From Kribbella albertanoniae (GTDB taxonomy: Bacteria; Actinomycetota; Actinomycetes; Propionibacteriales; Kribbellaceae): a DNA stretch of 59,967 bases. The stretch's first letter is position 1; each line of letters opens with the position of its first letter. The notes under the pieces were generated by a model that worked only from the letters and a program-made list of their open reading frames with translations, made no database searches and had not been told where the DNA came from. The position numbers and the translations under genes were made by a program. This document shows, one piece after another, positions 1 to 8,405 of this stretch. Where the stretch lies: assembly GCF_004348455.1 (NCBI RefSeq), contig NZ_SMKA01000021.1:1-59967 (forward strand), in the 5' to 3' direction.

Positions 1-1322
1 GTGGCGGCGGGGAGGCCTTCGCGGAGGGGGGCTGCGGCATCGACGGGGAGGTCGGCGCGGTAGGCGGCGGTGCCGATGGAGCCCAGTACGGCGATGCCCA
101 GGGCGCCGCCGAACTCGCTGCAGGTTTCCATGACTGCGGAGGCCGAGCCGGCGCGTTCGGGGGAGACCGAGCCGACGATGGTTTCGGTGACCAGGGACAT
201 CACCATCACGAGGCCGGCGGCGAGCAGGCCGGCGCCGGTGAGGATGACCGCGAGCGAGGACTCGACCCGGACCTGGGTCAGTACGGCGAACCCGCCCGCC
301 GCGAGGACGAAAGCGCCGCCGGTCACGTAGGCACGGTCGAACCGCTTGGCCAGCGTGGTTGCCAAAGGCGCCGCACCACCGACGACGAGCGAGGGGGCGA
401 GCGACCAGAGGGCGGCCTTCAGCGGTGACAACCCCTGCACCAGCTGCAGGTACTGCGTCATGAAGATCGCATTGCCGACCAGCGCCAGCATGCCGATCGT
501 GTTGGCGGCCAGCGAGCCGCTGAAGGCGCGGTTGCGGAACATCGCGAGCTCGATCATCGGGTACGCCGCAGTCCGCTGCCGTTGTACGAACAGCACCCCG
601 AAGACCAGCCCGGCCACGATCGCCAGCACCGGCAACGACGCCGTACCGTGCGCGGCCAGCTCCTTGATCCCCCAGATGATCGGCAGTACGGCGGCCAATG
701 ACAGCACCGAACCAATGAGGTCGAACCGTCCCCCGGTCGGCGCCTTGAACTCGGGCAGCAGCACCGGCGCGAGGACCAGCAGCAGCACCATCGCCGGGAT
801 GTTCGCGAGGAACACCGAGCCCCACCAGAAGTGCTCCAGCAGGAACCCGCCGAACACCGGGCCGAGCGAGATCCCGCCCATCATCACCGCGCTCCAGAAG
901 GCGATCGCCTTCTGCCGCTGACCGGCGTCGTGGAACATGTTGCGGATCAGCGCCAGCGTCGACGGCATCAAGGTCGCGCCGCCGATCCCGAGCACCGCCC
1001 GTGCGGCGATCAGCTGCTCGGGATTCTGCGCGTACGCCGCGGCGATCGAGGCGAGCCCGAAGGCGATCGCCCCGAAGATCAGCAGCTTGCGCCGGCCGAT
1101 CCGGTCGCCGAGCGAGCCCATCGTGATCAGCAGACCGGCCAGCACGAACCCGTAGATGTCGAAGATCCACAGCTGCTCGGTCGCGGTCACCCCGAGATCA
1201 CCCGCGATGTACGGAACAGCGAAGTACAGGACCGACACATCCATCGACACCAGCAGCAGCGGCAGTGCGAGCACGCCGAGCGCGATCCACTCCTTGCGTC
1301 CCGCGCGTTCCGTCGTACTCAT
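1..1322 (-). CDS. MFS multidrug exporter, DHA2 (EmrB/QacA/SmvA-like), 3' end beyond window
   Basis: The gene reads from an ATG at 1322 towards the window start and is still open at base 1, so the C-terminus is missing. The roughly 440 visible residues are a chain of hydrophobic helices. A DHA2-type start (FAVPYIAGDL, WIFDIYGF) is followed by the MFS loop 'GSLGDRIGRRK' and the antiporter-type motif 'RAVLGIGGATLMPSTLALI'. It probably exports drugs or dyes using the proton gradient. It is divergent from the TetR gene at 1430, and a palindromic operator lies between them, so repression by that TetR protein is the likely control. The family assignment is firm; the substrate cannot be read from sequence. 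Confidence 0.9.
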   Translation of the reverse strand, partial: MSTTERAGRKEWIALGVLALPLLLVSMDVSVLYFAVPYIAGDLGVTATEQLWIFDIYGFVLAGLLITMGSLGDRIGRRKLLIFGAIAFGLASIAAAYAQNPEQLIAARAVLGIGGATLMPSTLALIRNMFHDAGQRQKAIAFWSAVMMGGISLGPVFGGFLLEHFWWGSVFLANIPAMVLLLVLAPVLLPEFKAPTGGRFDLIGSVLSLAAVLPIIWGIKELAAHGTASLPVLAIVAGLVFGVLFVQRQRTAAYPMIELAMFRNRAFSGSLAANTIGMLALVGNAIFMTQYLQLVQGLSPLKAALWSLAPSLVVGGAAPLATTLAKRFDRAYVTGGAFVLAAGGFAVLTQVRVESSLAVILTGAGLLAAGLVMVMSLVTETIVGSVSPERAGSASAVMETCSEFGGALGIAVLGSIGTAAYRADLPVDAAAPLREGLPAA

Positions 1323-1335
1323 AAACCCCTCCAAG

Positions 1336-1395
1336 GATCTGTCTATGGCGCACACTGTGTGCGCCGTACACAGACCATAGCGAGATCTGTCTATG
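1336..1395. promoter_or_regulatory. Divergent operator region between MFS exporter and TetR gene
   Basis: A perfect inverted repeat, GGCGCACAC-T-GTGTGCGCC, occupies 1347-1365. It sits inside a wider CTATGG...CCATAG pair (1343-1380). A 12-bp direct repeat, GATCTGTCTATG, occurs at 1336-1347 and again at 1384-1395. This layout fits a TetR operator controlling both divergent promoters. The regulator assignment is inference from position. Confidence 0.6.
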
Positions 1396-1429
1396 ATGTA
1401 AACAGTCCCGACCTGAGAGGTGTCCGAGC

Positions 1430-2143
1430 ATGGAGCTACCGCGCGTACTGGAGCAGCTGTGGGGTCTCGAAGGACCGGCGCGGCCCGGACCGAAGCCGAC
1501 GTTCCAGCTGAGCGACATCGCCGCGGCCGCGATCGAGCTGGCCGACGCGGGCGGGCTGCCGGCGGTCTCGATGAGCAAGGTCGCGTCCGCGCTCGGCTTC
1601 ACGACGATGTCGCTCTACCGGTACGTCGATTCCAAGGACGACCTCTACACGGTCATGCTCGAGTACGCGTTCGGCGAGGCGCCCGTCCTGTACGGCGAGG
1701 ACTGGCGCAGCCGGATGGAGTCGTGGGCGGCGGCGTTCCGGGACGGCCTCCGCGCGCATCCGTGGATCCTGCAGGTGCCGATCACCGAGCCGCCGCTGTC
1801 ACCCAGCCAGCTGACCTGGATGGAGTCGGCGCTGCAGGCGTTCCACGACACGCCTCTGACCGCCGGCGAGAAGTTGTCGGCGATGCTGCTGGTGAACATC
1901 TACGTCCGTGGCGCCGTCCAGCTCACCATCCACCAGTTCACCGCGACCCCCGAGGAAGCCGCGGTGGCGGACCGGCGCTATGCCGAGCGGCTGCAGTTCC
2001 TGGCGACCGAGGAGCGATTCCCCGCGATCGCCGCGGGGCTGCAACGGCCGGCAGAACTGGAGATCAACTTCGAGACCGATGGATTCGCCGACGGCCTGGA
2101 AACCATCCTCGACGGCATCCAGGCCGGGATCGACAAGGGGTGA
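1430..2143 (+). CDS. TetR/AcrR family repressor with TetR-type C-terminal domain
   Basis: The 237-residue protein has an N-terminal helix-turn-helix at about residues 27-70 (LSDIAAAAIELADAGG ... VASALGFTTMSLYRYVDSKDDL), the classic TetR signature. The long helical C-terminal half resembles the TetR_C ligand and dimerisation domain. GAGAGG at 1415-1420 is a good ribosome site for the ATG at 1430. The gene is transcribed away from the exporter at 1-1322 and shares its operator-rich spacer, so it most likely represses that exporter and itself until an exported compound binds. The inducer is unknown. Confidence 0.92.
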   Translation: MELPRVLEQLWGLEGPARPGPKPTFQLSDIAAAAIELADAGGLPAVSMSKVASALGFTTMSLYRYVDSKDDLYTVMLEYAFGEAPVLYGEDWRSRMESWAAAFRDGLRAHPWILQVPITEPPLSPSQLTWMESALQAFHDTPLTAGEKLSAMLLVNIYVRGAVQLTIHQFTATPEEAAVADRRYAERLQFLATEERFPAIAAGLQRPAELEINFETDGFADGLETILDGIQAGIDKG

Positions 2144-2144
2144 C

Positions 2145-2528
2145 TCAGACGTCCAGTTTGTCGGCGACGCCGCGCAGTACGGTCGCGACCTGGCGGGACG
2201 CCTTGCCGTCGGGCTGGCGGCCGCGGCGGTAGTTCTCGCCGAGGTTGTCGAGGAGCTTGATCAGGTCCTCGATGACGAGCTGCATCTCCTCCGGCTTCGG
2301 CCGCATCGCCTTCGCCACCGACGGCGGCGGGTCGATCAGCCGGACCTGCAGAGCCTGCTCACCCTTGCGGCCCTCGACGACACCGAACTCGACCTTCTGG
2401 CCGGGCTTGAGGTTGGTCACTCCGGCCGGCAGCGCCTCGGCGCGGACGTAGACGTCCCCGCCCTCTTCCTTGCTGAGGAAGCCGAACCCCTTCTCGGAGT
2501 CATACCACTTGACCTTGCCTACGGGCAC
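2145..2528 (-). CDS. Cold-shock-domain protein with long C-terminal extension
   Basis: The first ~65 residues are a cold-shock domain that binds single-stranded RNA or DNA. KWYDSEKGFGFL carries the RNP1-like motif, and DVYVRAEAL corresponds to RNP2 (usually VFVH). Unlike 67-residue CspA proteins this one has 127 residues. The extra C-terminal ~60 residues form a predicted helical, charged tail (PEEMQLVIEDLIKLLDNLGE). Tailed versions are common in Actinobacteria. It probably acts as an RNA chaperone in the cytoplasm. The gene is convergent with the TetR gene, separated by a single base, and lies downstream of the HAD-LarE fusion on the same strand about 100 bp away. Confidence 0.9.
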   Translation of the reverse strand: MPVGKVKWYDSEKGFGFLSKEEGGDVYVRAEALPAGVTNLKPGQKVEFGVVEGRKGEQALQVRLIDPPPSVAKAMRPKPEEMQLVIEDLIKLLDNLGENYRRGRQPDGKASRQVATVLRGVADKLDV

Positions 2529-2627
2529 GGGAACCTCTTCAGAGTCAATCGTCGGAAACCGGACCGGACGGGCGGCCCGACCGGTTACCCAGGGTACGTG
2601 AACGGGACGCTCAGCGCCCGTGGGAAA

Positions 2628-4097
2628 TTATCGGTACTTGTCCGGATCAGGCAGCCGCTCGTTCATCGAACCGGACCGGAACCCGCGGGGATCGACCCGC
2701 GCCGCCGTGAACCCTTCGGCCATGACCGCATCTACCAGGTCCTGGTGATCCACCCGAGCGACCAGGTCGTGGTCGATCTCGATACTCGCCGCCTCGCCCA
2801 GATCGCGGACGCGCACGTTCTGCACCCCGTACGGCGCCAGCCGCGACCGCAGTGCCGCCTCGGCCCGGTCGACCCGGGCCAGCAAGTTCGGCGTGATGCG
2901 GATCCCGTAGGCGATCCGGCTGGACAGGCAGGCCGCGGCCGGTTTGTCCGACGTCGCCAACCCCCAGCTGCGCGAGGCCTCGCGGATCTGCGCCTTGGTC
3001 AGCCGCGCGTCCTTCAGCGGGGTGATCGCACCCCGCTCGTGCGCGGCCCGGATCCCCGGCCGGAACCCGGCGATCGCATCATCGGCGTTCGTCCCGGTCG
3101 CGATCGCGGTGATGCCGAACTCGTCGGCGATCGGCTGCAGGGTCTCGACCAGTTCGGCCTTGCAGAAGTAGCAGCGGTCGCCCGCGTTGGCCTGGTAGCC
3201 CTCGCGCTCCATCTCGTGCGTATGCGGCGTCACATGCCGGACGCCGAGAGCGTCGGCGAACCGCGCAGCCGGCTCCAGCTCAGCATCCGGGAGGCTCGGC
3301 GAGATCGCCGTCGCGGCCACCACATTGGCCGGGCCGATCGCCCGGGCCGCGGCCGCCAGCAGGAACGCCGAGTCGGCGCCACCGCTGAACGCGACGACCA
3401 GCTTGTCGTAGCTCGACAACCGCTTCATCAGCGCTTCCAGCCGCTGCTCGAGCACATACGCCTCGAGCCAGGCAGGGAACTCGGTCAGATCAGTCAGTAC
3501 GACGTCCGCGCCGTACGCCCGCAGCTCGTCAGCGGTGAACGGCCCGGTCGCAACCGCCACCGCGACCGCTCCGGCCGCCTGCGCTCCGTCGATATCGGCG
3601 GTGTGGTCGCCGACGAAGATGCCCGCCTGGTGCTCGCGTAGCGCCGTACCCTTCTCGGCTCCGTGCAGGTCACCGACCGGCTCGTCGACATCCAGCCCGA
3701 GGTGCTCCAGGTGCAGCTTCACGGATGGCGTGTGCTTCGCCGAGACCACCATGGTCCGGCCGCGCAGGGCCCGGATGGCGGCCAGCGACTCGGCCACGCC
3801 CGGCAACGGCAGGCTGCCGGTGATCGCGTGCGACGGGTAGTGCTCGCGGTACCGCTTGACCATCGCGTCGACCTGCTCCGGGGGGAACCAGTTCGCCATC
3901 TCCCAGGTCAGGGGCGGCCCGAGCCGGCTCACCACGAGCTCGGAGTCGATGGGGACGCCGGTCTCCGCGGCCAGCAGGTCCCAGACCAGCTGAATCCCCG
4001 GGCGCGAGTCGATCAGCGTCATGTCCAGGTCGAACCCGACCACGAGCTCCGGTACGTCGAAGGTCGCGGTGGCGGGCTGGATCTCGGCGGTTGACAC
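2628..4097 (-). CDS. larE: Fusion of HAD phosphatase and LarE-type sulfur transferase (PP-loop)
   Basis: The protein (about 489 residues) has two domains in one uninterrupted frame. Residues ~18-205 are a HAD phosphohydrolase: D23-L-D25-M-T27 is motif I, VVSAK the motif II region, and GDHTAD (163-168) the metal-binding motif. Residues ~215-489 match LarE, the ATP-dependent sulfur insertase of nickel-pincer nucleotide synthesis: PP-loop SGGADS at 238-243, a CxxC pair (C309, C312) and a third cysteine, C390, in AACLSSRI. Three cysteines in this pattern are known from the LarE class that binds a [4Fe-4S] cluster, as opposed to the single-cysteine sacrificial class. The GTG start at 4097 is preceded by GGGG; the frame is open further upstream, but without HAD homology. 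No larB or larC lies nearby. Confidence 0.85.
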   Translation of the reverse strand: MSTAEIQPATATFDVPELVVGFDLDMTLIDSRPGIQLVWDLLAAETGVPIDSELVVSRLGPPLTWEMANWFPPEQVDAMVKRYREHYPSHAITGSLPLPGVAESLAAIRALRGRTMVVSAKHTPSVKLHLEHLGLDVDEPVGDLHGAEKGTALREHQAGIFVGDHTADIDGAQAAGAVAVAVATGPFTADELRAYGADVVLTDLTEFPAWLEAYVLEQRLEALMKRLSSYDKLVVAFSGGADSAFLLAAAARAIGPANVVAATAISPSLPDAELEPAARFADALGVRHVTPHTHEMEREGYQANAGDRCYFCKAELVETLQPIADEFGITAIATGTNADDAIAGFRPGIRAAHERGAITPLKDARLTKAQIREASRSWGLATSDKPAAACLSSRIAYGIRITPNLLARVDRAEAALRSRLAPYGVQNVRVRDLGEAASIEIDHDLVARVDHQDLVDAVMAEGFTAARVDPRGFRSGSMNERLPDPDKYR

Positions 4098-4205
4098 GTC
4101 CCCAACCCTACGTCCTGCCTCTGACGAGGCGGTCTCGCATCCCGAAACGCGTCCTATGTCTAGTAAATCAGTTGGATTATAGGGATTGACCCTTTGGAGG
4201 AAACC

Positions 4206-5135
4206 ATGACCGCTCAGCTCGAAGCACCCGAGATCACCGTGGCCAAGGCCGGTGGCGCGATCGGCGCCGTGATCGGCAACGTCCAGCTCGGTGGCGACCT
4301 GGCCCCGGAGACCGTGACCGCGATCCGGCAGGCGCTGCTCGACCACAAGGTGATCTTCTTCCGCGAACAGCACCACCTGGACGACGCCGGCCAGCTCGCG
4401 TTCGCGAAACTCCTCGGTACGCCGACGCTCGCGCACCCGACCTCGAAGAGCCTCGACGACGCGGCGAACGTGCTGCCGATCGACTCCGACTACGGCAAGG
4501 CGAACAGCTGGCACACCGACGTCACCTTCGTCGACCGGATCCCCGCGATCAGCATCCTGCGCGCGGTCACCCTGCCCCCGTACGGCGGCGCCACCACGTG
4601 GGCGAACACGGTGGCGGCGTACGCGAATCTGCCCGAGCCTTTGAAGGCTCTGGTCGATCGACTGTGGGCTGTGCACAGCAACGTCTACGACTACGCCGGT
4701 CACGCGGACGAGGGCCGGATCGGCGGGGTGGATGTGAAGGTCGAGACGCATCGCAAGCAGTTCCAGTCGAAGCTGTTCGAGACCGAGCACCCGGTCGTGC
4801 GAATACACCCAGAGACCGGTGAGCGGTCACTGGTTCTCGGTCACTTTGTACGGCGGCTCGTCGGGCTCAGCAGCGCTGAAACGACAGCGTTGTTCCAGCT
4901 GCTCCAGAACCGGATCACGAATCTCGACAACACCGTCCGGTGGCAGTGGCAGCCGGGGGACCTCGCGATCTGGGACAACCGTGCGACCCAGCACTACGGG
5001 GTCGCCGACTACGACGACCAGCCGCGCCGACTGCACCGCATCACCCTGGCGGGCGACGTACCGGTGAGTGTTGACGGTGTCCGCAGTACGCCGCGCACGG
5101 GCGATGCGACGCACTTCTCCTCACTTGACAACTAA
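4206..5135 (+). CDS. TauD/TfdA-family Fe(II)/2-oxoglutarate dioxygenase
   Basis: This 309-residue protein looks like the alkylsulfatase/taurine dioxygenase branch of Fe(II)/2-oxoglutarate oxygenases. The metal triad is visible as H-x-D in 'NSWHTDVTF' and a distal His in '[13 protein letters not shown]'. The 2-oxoglutarate-binding arginine follows in '[10 protein letters not shown]'. Such enzymes hydroxylate carbon next to a sulfonate, sulfate ester or related group, releasing the heteroatom group. The exact substrate is not readable. The ATG at 4206 follows a strong GGAGG site (4196-4200). The TetR-R2lox pair starts 55 bp downstream on the same strand, so joint transcription is possible but unproven. 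Confidence 0.9.
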   Translation: MTAQLEAPEITVAKAGGAIGAVIGNVQLGGDLAPETVTAIRQALLDHKVIFFREQHHLDDAGQLAFAKLLGTPTLAHPTSKSLDDAANVLPIDSDYGKANSWHTDVTFVDRIPAISILRAVTLPPYGGATTWANTVAAYANLPEPLKALVDRLWAVHSNVYDYAGHADEGRIGGVDVKVETHRKQFQSKLFETEHPVVRIHPETGERSLVLGHFVRRLVGLSSAETTALFQLLQNRITNLDNTVRWQWQPGDLAIWDNRATQHYGVADYDDQPRRLHRITLAGDVPVSVDGVRSTPRTGDATHFSSLDN

Positions 5136-5190
5136 CGCCACATTGTCCGACCTCTTGACACTCTGGATGCTTTTGTAAACCATCAGGGAC

Positions 5191-5778
5191 ATGGACTCGT
5201 TCGCGGACCGGACCAAACGGCGGCTGCACGACGAGCTGCTGGATGCTGCGTACGACGCGATCGTTGCGGGTGGGTACGACGGACTCCGGATGGCCGAGGT
5301 GGCCCGCCGTACCGGGGTGTCCCGGCAGACCGTCTACAACGAGTTCAGCGACAAGTGGGGACTGCTGCAGGCGGTCACCACCCGCGAGACGGAACGGTTC
5401 CTGCTGCAGGTGAACGCGGCACTCGCCGAAGCGCCCGACCCGATCGCCGGTTTGCAGGCCGCGGTCGAGCGGGCGCTCGCACTGGCCGGGGAGAACCCGC
5501 TGGTGAAGGCGATGCTGGGACAGCCGGGATCGGACCAGGCCAGTCAGCTGCTGACGACACGGGGGCAGCAGCTGCTGGAGGTGAGTCACCAGGCGCTGGA
5601 TGCCCACGTCCGTGAGCACTGGCCAGAGGTGCCACCAGAGGACGCGACCAGCTGCATCGACATCGCTTTGCGCGTTGTCCTCAGCCACATCATCACGCCT
5701 GGGCCCCCACCCTCGGCAGTGGCCGTGCAGCTGGCTCGCGTCCTCAGTCCCTTCTTAGTCCAGTCCAGGAGGCAGTGA
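5191..5778 (+). CDS. TetR-family regulator paired with R2lox
   Basis: A 195-residue TetR regulator with its HTH at about residues 12-55 ([45 protein letters not shown]). The C-terminal helical region would hold the ligand pocket. The stop TGA overlaps the ATG of the R2lox gene by one base (TGATG), so the two are translationally coupled. A TetR gene directly upstream of R2lox also occurs in Mycobacterium tuberculosis (Rv0232-Rv0233), so this pair is probably a conserved unit in which the regulator controls the oxidase. A TGTAAA-type AT-rich patch lies just before the start. Confidence 0.92.
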   Translation: MDSFADRTKRRLHDELLDAAYDAIVAGGYDGLRMAEVARRTGVSRQTVYNEFSDKWGLLQAVTTRETERFLLQVNAALAEAPDPIAGLQAAVERALALAGENPLVKAMLGQPGSDQASQLLTTRGQQLLEVSHQALDAHVREHWPEVPPEDATSCIDIALRVVLSHIITPGPPPSAVAVQLARVLSPFLVQSRRQ

Positions 5779-6728
5779 TGACGAATCCGTTGCACAGGCA
5801 GGGTTTCAACTCCCTGAAGTCAGGTGGCTTCAACTGGGACGCACTGCCGCTACGGCTGTTCGACAAGGGCAACCGCAAGTTCTGGAACCCCCGTGACATC
5901 GACTTCACCCAGGACGCCAAGGACTGGCAGGAGATGAGTCCGAACGACCAGGACAACGCACTGATGCTCTGCTCACAGTTCATCGCCGGCGAGGAGGCGG
6001 TCACCGAGGACCTGCAGCCGTTCCTGCAAGCCATGGCGGCCGAGGGCCGGTTCGGCGACGAGATGTACCTGACGCAGTTCTGTTTCGAGGAGGCCAAGCA
6101 CACTGCGGTCTTCCGGCTCTGGCTGGACGCCATCGGCGTCACTGAGGACCTGCACCGGTACGTCGAGACCAATCCGGGCTACCGGGCGATCTTCTACGAG
6201 GCCCTCCCCGTGGCACTCAAGTCACTGGCCGACGACCCGTCACCAGCCAACCAGGTACGCGCCTCCGTCACCTACAACCACGTGGTCGAAGGGACGCTCG
6301 CCCTGACCGGGTACCACGCATGGAACCTGCTGTGTACGGCGCGCGGCGTACTGCCGGGCATGCAGGAGCTGATCCGCCGGATCGGTGACGACGAACGTCG
6401 CCACATGGCCTGGGGCACGTTCACCTGCCGCCGGCACGTGGCTGCCGACGAGTCGAACTGGAAGGTCGTCACCGACACCATGGAGGAGCTGCTGCCGCAT
6501 GCGCTCGTCCAGATCCAGTGGGCCCTCGACAACTCCCCCGAGCTCCCACCGGAGATCAACCCGACCGCACTGATGACCTACGCCGGCGACCGGGCCACCC
6601 GCCGCCTCGGCGCCATCGAGTCCGCAGTCGGCGCAGACGTGGCCGGCATCGACCTGGACTACTCCCCGGAGCGACTGGAGGACGTCTTCGGCGACGAGGA
6701 CTCAGCCGCGCTCGCCGCGGTCCGCTAG
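5778..6728 (+). CDS. R2-like ligand-binding oxidase (R2lox), Mn/Fe
   Basis: The 316-residue protein is a ferritin-like four-helix-bundle oxidase related to ribonucleotide reductase R2. All six metal ligands of M. tuberculosis R2lox align with a constant offset of four: E72, E105, H108, E171, E206 and H209. The residues forming the Val-Tyr ether cross-link next to the Mn/Fe site are also present, as V75 and Y166. This supports R2lox rather than a true NrdB. The natural substrate is unknown; family members bind a long-chain fatty acid. GGAGG at 5768-5772 precedes the ATG. The 3' end overlaps the stop of the convergent HxlR gene by three bases. Confidence 0.95.
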   Translation: MTNPLHRQGFNSLKSGGFNWDALPLRLFDKGNRKFWNPRDIDFTQDAKDWQEMSPNDQDNALMLCSQFIAGEEAVTEDLQPFLQAMAAEGRFGDEMYLTQFCFEEAKHTAVFRLWLDAIGVTEDLHRYVETNPGYRAIFYEALPVALKSLADDPSPANQVRASVTYNHVVEGTLALTGYHAWNLLCTARGVLPGMQELIRRIGDDERRHMAWGTFTCRRHVAADESNWKVVTDTMEELLPHALVQIQWALDNSPELPPEINPTALMTYAGDRATRRLGAIESAVGADVAGIDLDYSPERLEDVFGDEDSAALAAVR

Positions 6729-7138
6729 GGCTTTCGCACTTCGGTGTCGGCGGCCGTCACCAGGCGGCCGTCGGCAGCGTGCACTTCGAGCGGCTTGAGC
6801 GGTTTGCCGTCGCGGCGGTCGAGCAGCTCGGAGTGTGGCTCGCCGGGTTCGAAGGCGAACGCCTCACCCCACTGGCGCAGTGCCACGATCACCGGGAAGA
6901 GCGCTTCACCCTTCGCGGTCAGCGCATAGTCACTGTCCAAAATCCCCTGCTCCACAAGGCCTTTCAGACGCGCGCTGAGAATGTTCTTCGCGATTCCCAG
7001 GCTGCGCTGGAACTCACCGAACCGGCGGCTGCCGTCGAAGGCGTCGCGCACGATCAGCAGCGACCACCAGTCGCCGACCGCATCCACCGACCGCGCCACC
7101 GGACAGCTCTCCTCGTCGAACCGCGTCCGCTTGACCAT
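6725..7138 (-). CDS. HxlR-family winged-helix regulator
   Basis: The 137-residue protein begins with a typical HxlR start ([31 protein letters not shown]) containing the conserved redox- or ligand-sensitive Cys before the winged helix. It continues '[28 protein letters not shown]'. The ATG at 7138 has GGAGG seven bases upstream; an earlier in-frame ATG would lack one. The C-terminal ~35 residues extend past the core domain. The MFS gene at 7191 is divergent, and two copies of a 17-bp near-palindrome lie in the 52-bp gap, so this regulator probably represses the exporter and itself. Confidence 0.92.
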   Translation of the reverse strand: MVKRTRFDEESCPVARSVDAVGDWWSLLIVRDAFDGSRRFGEFQRSLGIAKNILSARLKGLVEQGILDSDYALTAKGEALFPVIVALRQWGEAFAFEPGEPHSELLDRRDGKPLKPLEVHAADGRLVTAADTEVRKP

Positions 7139-7152
7139 CACCACACCTCCTT

Positions 7153-7198
7153 GGTTGCAAAATGCTACCACTCGGCCTTACGGTTGCAACATGAAACC
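7153..7198. promoter_or_regulatory. Two 17-bp operator copies between HxlR and MFS genes
   Basis: Site 1 (7153-7169, GGTTGCAAAATGCTACC) and site 2 (7182-7198, GGTTGCAACATGAAACC) match at 14 of 17 bases, and each is a near-palindrome of the form GGTwGCA-n3-TGCwACC. Their starts are 29 bp apart. Site 2 covers the ATG of the MFS gene (7191), and no ribosome site precedes that ATG, so the MFS transcript may be leaderless and directly blocked by bound HxlR. Confidence 0.7.
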
Positions 7199-8405
7199 AA
7201 GACTGTATCTGGCGGTGTCCGCCGCGATCGCGGTGTCGACCGTCTACTTCGCCCAGCCGCTACTGGTCACGATGGGACAGGACCTCGGCCTGTCCACGAG
7301 TACGGTCGGGCTGTTCGTGACGGTCACCCAGATCGGCTACGTGCTGGGCCTGTTCTTCCTGGTCCCGTTGGGCGATCGGCTGCCCCGGCGCCGGTTGATC
7401 CGGACCCAGTTCGTCCTGCTCGCCGGCGCGCTACTGATCGTGGGCTTCGCCCAGAACGCCGTCATGCTGCTGATCGGGCTCGCCGCGGTCGGTGGGCTCG
7501 CGGTGGTCACCCAGTCGGTGGTCGCGTTCGGCGCATCGCTGAGCGCCCCGGCCGAACGCGGCCGGACCGTCGGTGCGATCACCACCGGCGTCGTCCTCGG
7601 CATCCTGCTGGCCCGCACCGCGTCCGGGGCGCTCACCGACGTGGCAGGCTGGCGGGCGATCTACCTCGTGGCCTGCGCCTTCTGCCTGCTGATCGCCGCA
7701 ACCCTCGTCCAGTCCCCGCCGCAACCGCGCACCGATCTGTCGTACGGCGCCTTGCTCCGCTCGATCATCGACCTGTGGCGCGAGGAACCGCTGTTCCGGG
7801 TCGCCGGGCTGCGGGCCTTCTTCATCTTCGCCTCATTCAGCACCCTGTGGAGCGCTGTCGCCCTGCCGCTGACCGACCAGGGCCTGTCACACACGGCGAT
7901 CGGCGCGTTCGGGCTGATCGGCGCCGCCGGTGCGATCGTGTCCGGCCCGGCCGGACGACTGGCCGATCGGGGCCATGGGCAACGAGTTACGTCGATCGCC
8001 GCCCTGTTGCTGGTGGCCAGCTGGGCCGTCATCGTCTGGACGCCGAAGTCCCTGCTGGCACTGGCGATCGGCGCCGTCGTCCTCGACCTGGCGACTGGCG
8101 CGATCCACGTCACCAACCAGAGCCGGATCTATCCGCTCCGCCCCGACGCAGGCAGCCGCTTGATCGGCGGCTACATGATCTTCTACTCGATCGGCAGCGG
8201 CCTAGGCGCGATCGCGTCGACCTGGCTCTACGTTCGCGCCGGCTGGACCGGTGTCAGCGTGCTCGGCGCAGCATTCGGTGTCGGGGCCTTGCTCACGGCA
8301 GTCCCAACAGGCCGACTGACTTCTCGCGCATCTCGATCTTCCGGATCTTTCCCGTCACAGTCATCGGGAAGTCGTCGACCAGCAGCACGTACTTCGGGAT
8401 CTTGA
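7191..8405 (+). CDS. MFS transporter, DHA1-like exporter
   Basis: About 404 residues with 12 hydrophobic helices. The start ([30 protein letters not shown]) and the loop '[15 protein letters not shown]' are typical of the DHA1 sugar/drug efflux branch. The hydrophobic part ends near residue 370 ([16 protein letters not shown]). The final ~30 residues (from about 8315) are Ser/Arg-rich, not transporter-like, and lie antisense to the 3' end of the acyl-CoA synthetase gene, so the real protein may have been extended by stop-codon loss or shifted frame. It is divergent from the HxlR regulator and shares its operators. Substrate unknown. Confidence 0.88.
   Translation: MKPRLYLAVSAAIAVSTVYFAQPLLVTMGQDLGLSTSTVGLFVTVTQIGYVLGLFFLVPLGDRLPRRRLIRTQFVLLAGALLIVGFAQNAVMLLIGLAAVGGLAVVTQSVVAFGASLSAPAERGRTVGAITTGVVLGILLARTASGALTDVAGWRAIYLVACAFCLLIAATLVQSPPQPRTDLSYGALLRSIIDLWREEPLFRVAGLRAFFIFASFSTLWSAVALPLTDQGLSHTAIGAFGLIGAAGAIVSGPAGRLADRGHGQRVTSIAALLLVASWAVIVWTPKSLLALAIGAVVLDLATGAIHVTNQSRIYPLRPDAGSRLIGGYMIFYSIGSGLGAIASTWLYVRAGWTGVSVLGAAFGVGALLTAVPTGRLTSRASRSSGSFPSQSSGSRRPAARTSGS

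Noticed and set aside
1908..3641. Long open frame on the + strand (577 codons)
   Set aside because: It lies antisense to the cold-shock and HAD-LarE genes, has an Arg/Pro/Gly-rich composition typical of high-GC shadow frames and has no recognisable domain.
4098..4808. Upstream extension of HAD-LarE to a 726-residue protein
   Set aside because: The extra residues are antisense to the TauD-type gene and lack homology; the HAD domain starts just after the GTG at 4097.
5778..6728. Ribonucleotide reductase small subunit (NrdB)
   Set aside because: The Val-Tyr cross-link residues and mycobacterial-type TetR neighbour identify R2lox; no large-subunit gene is near.
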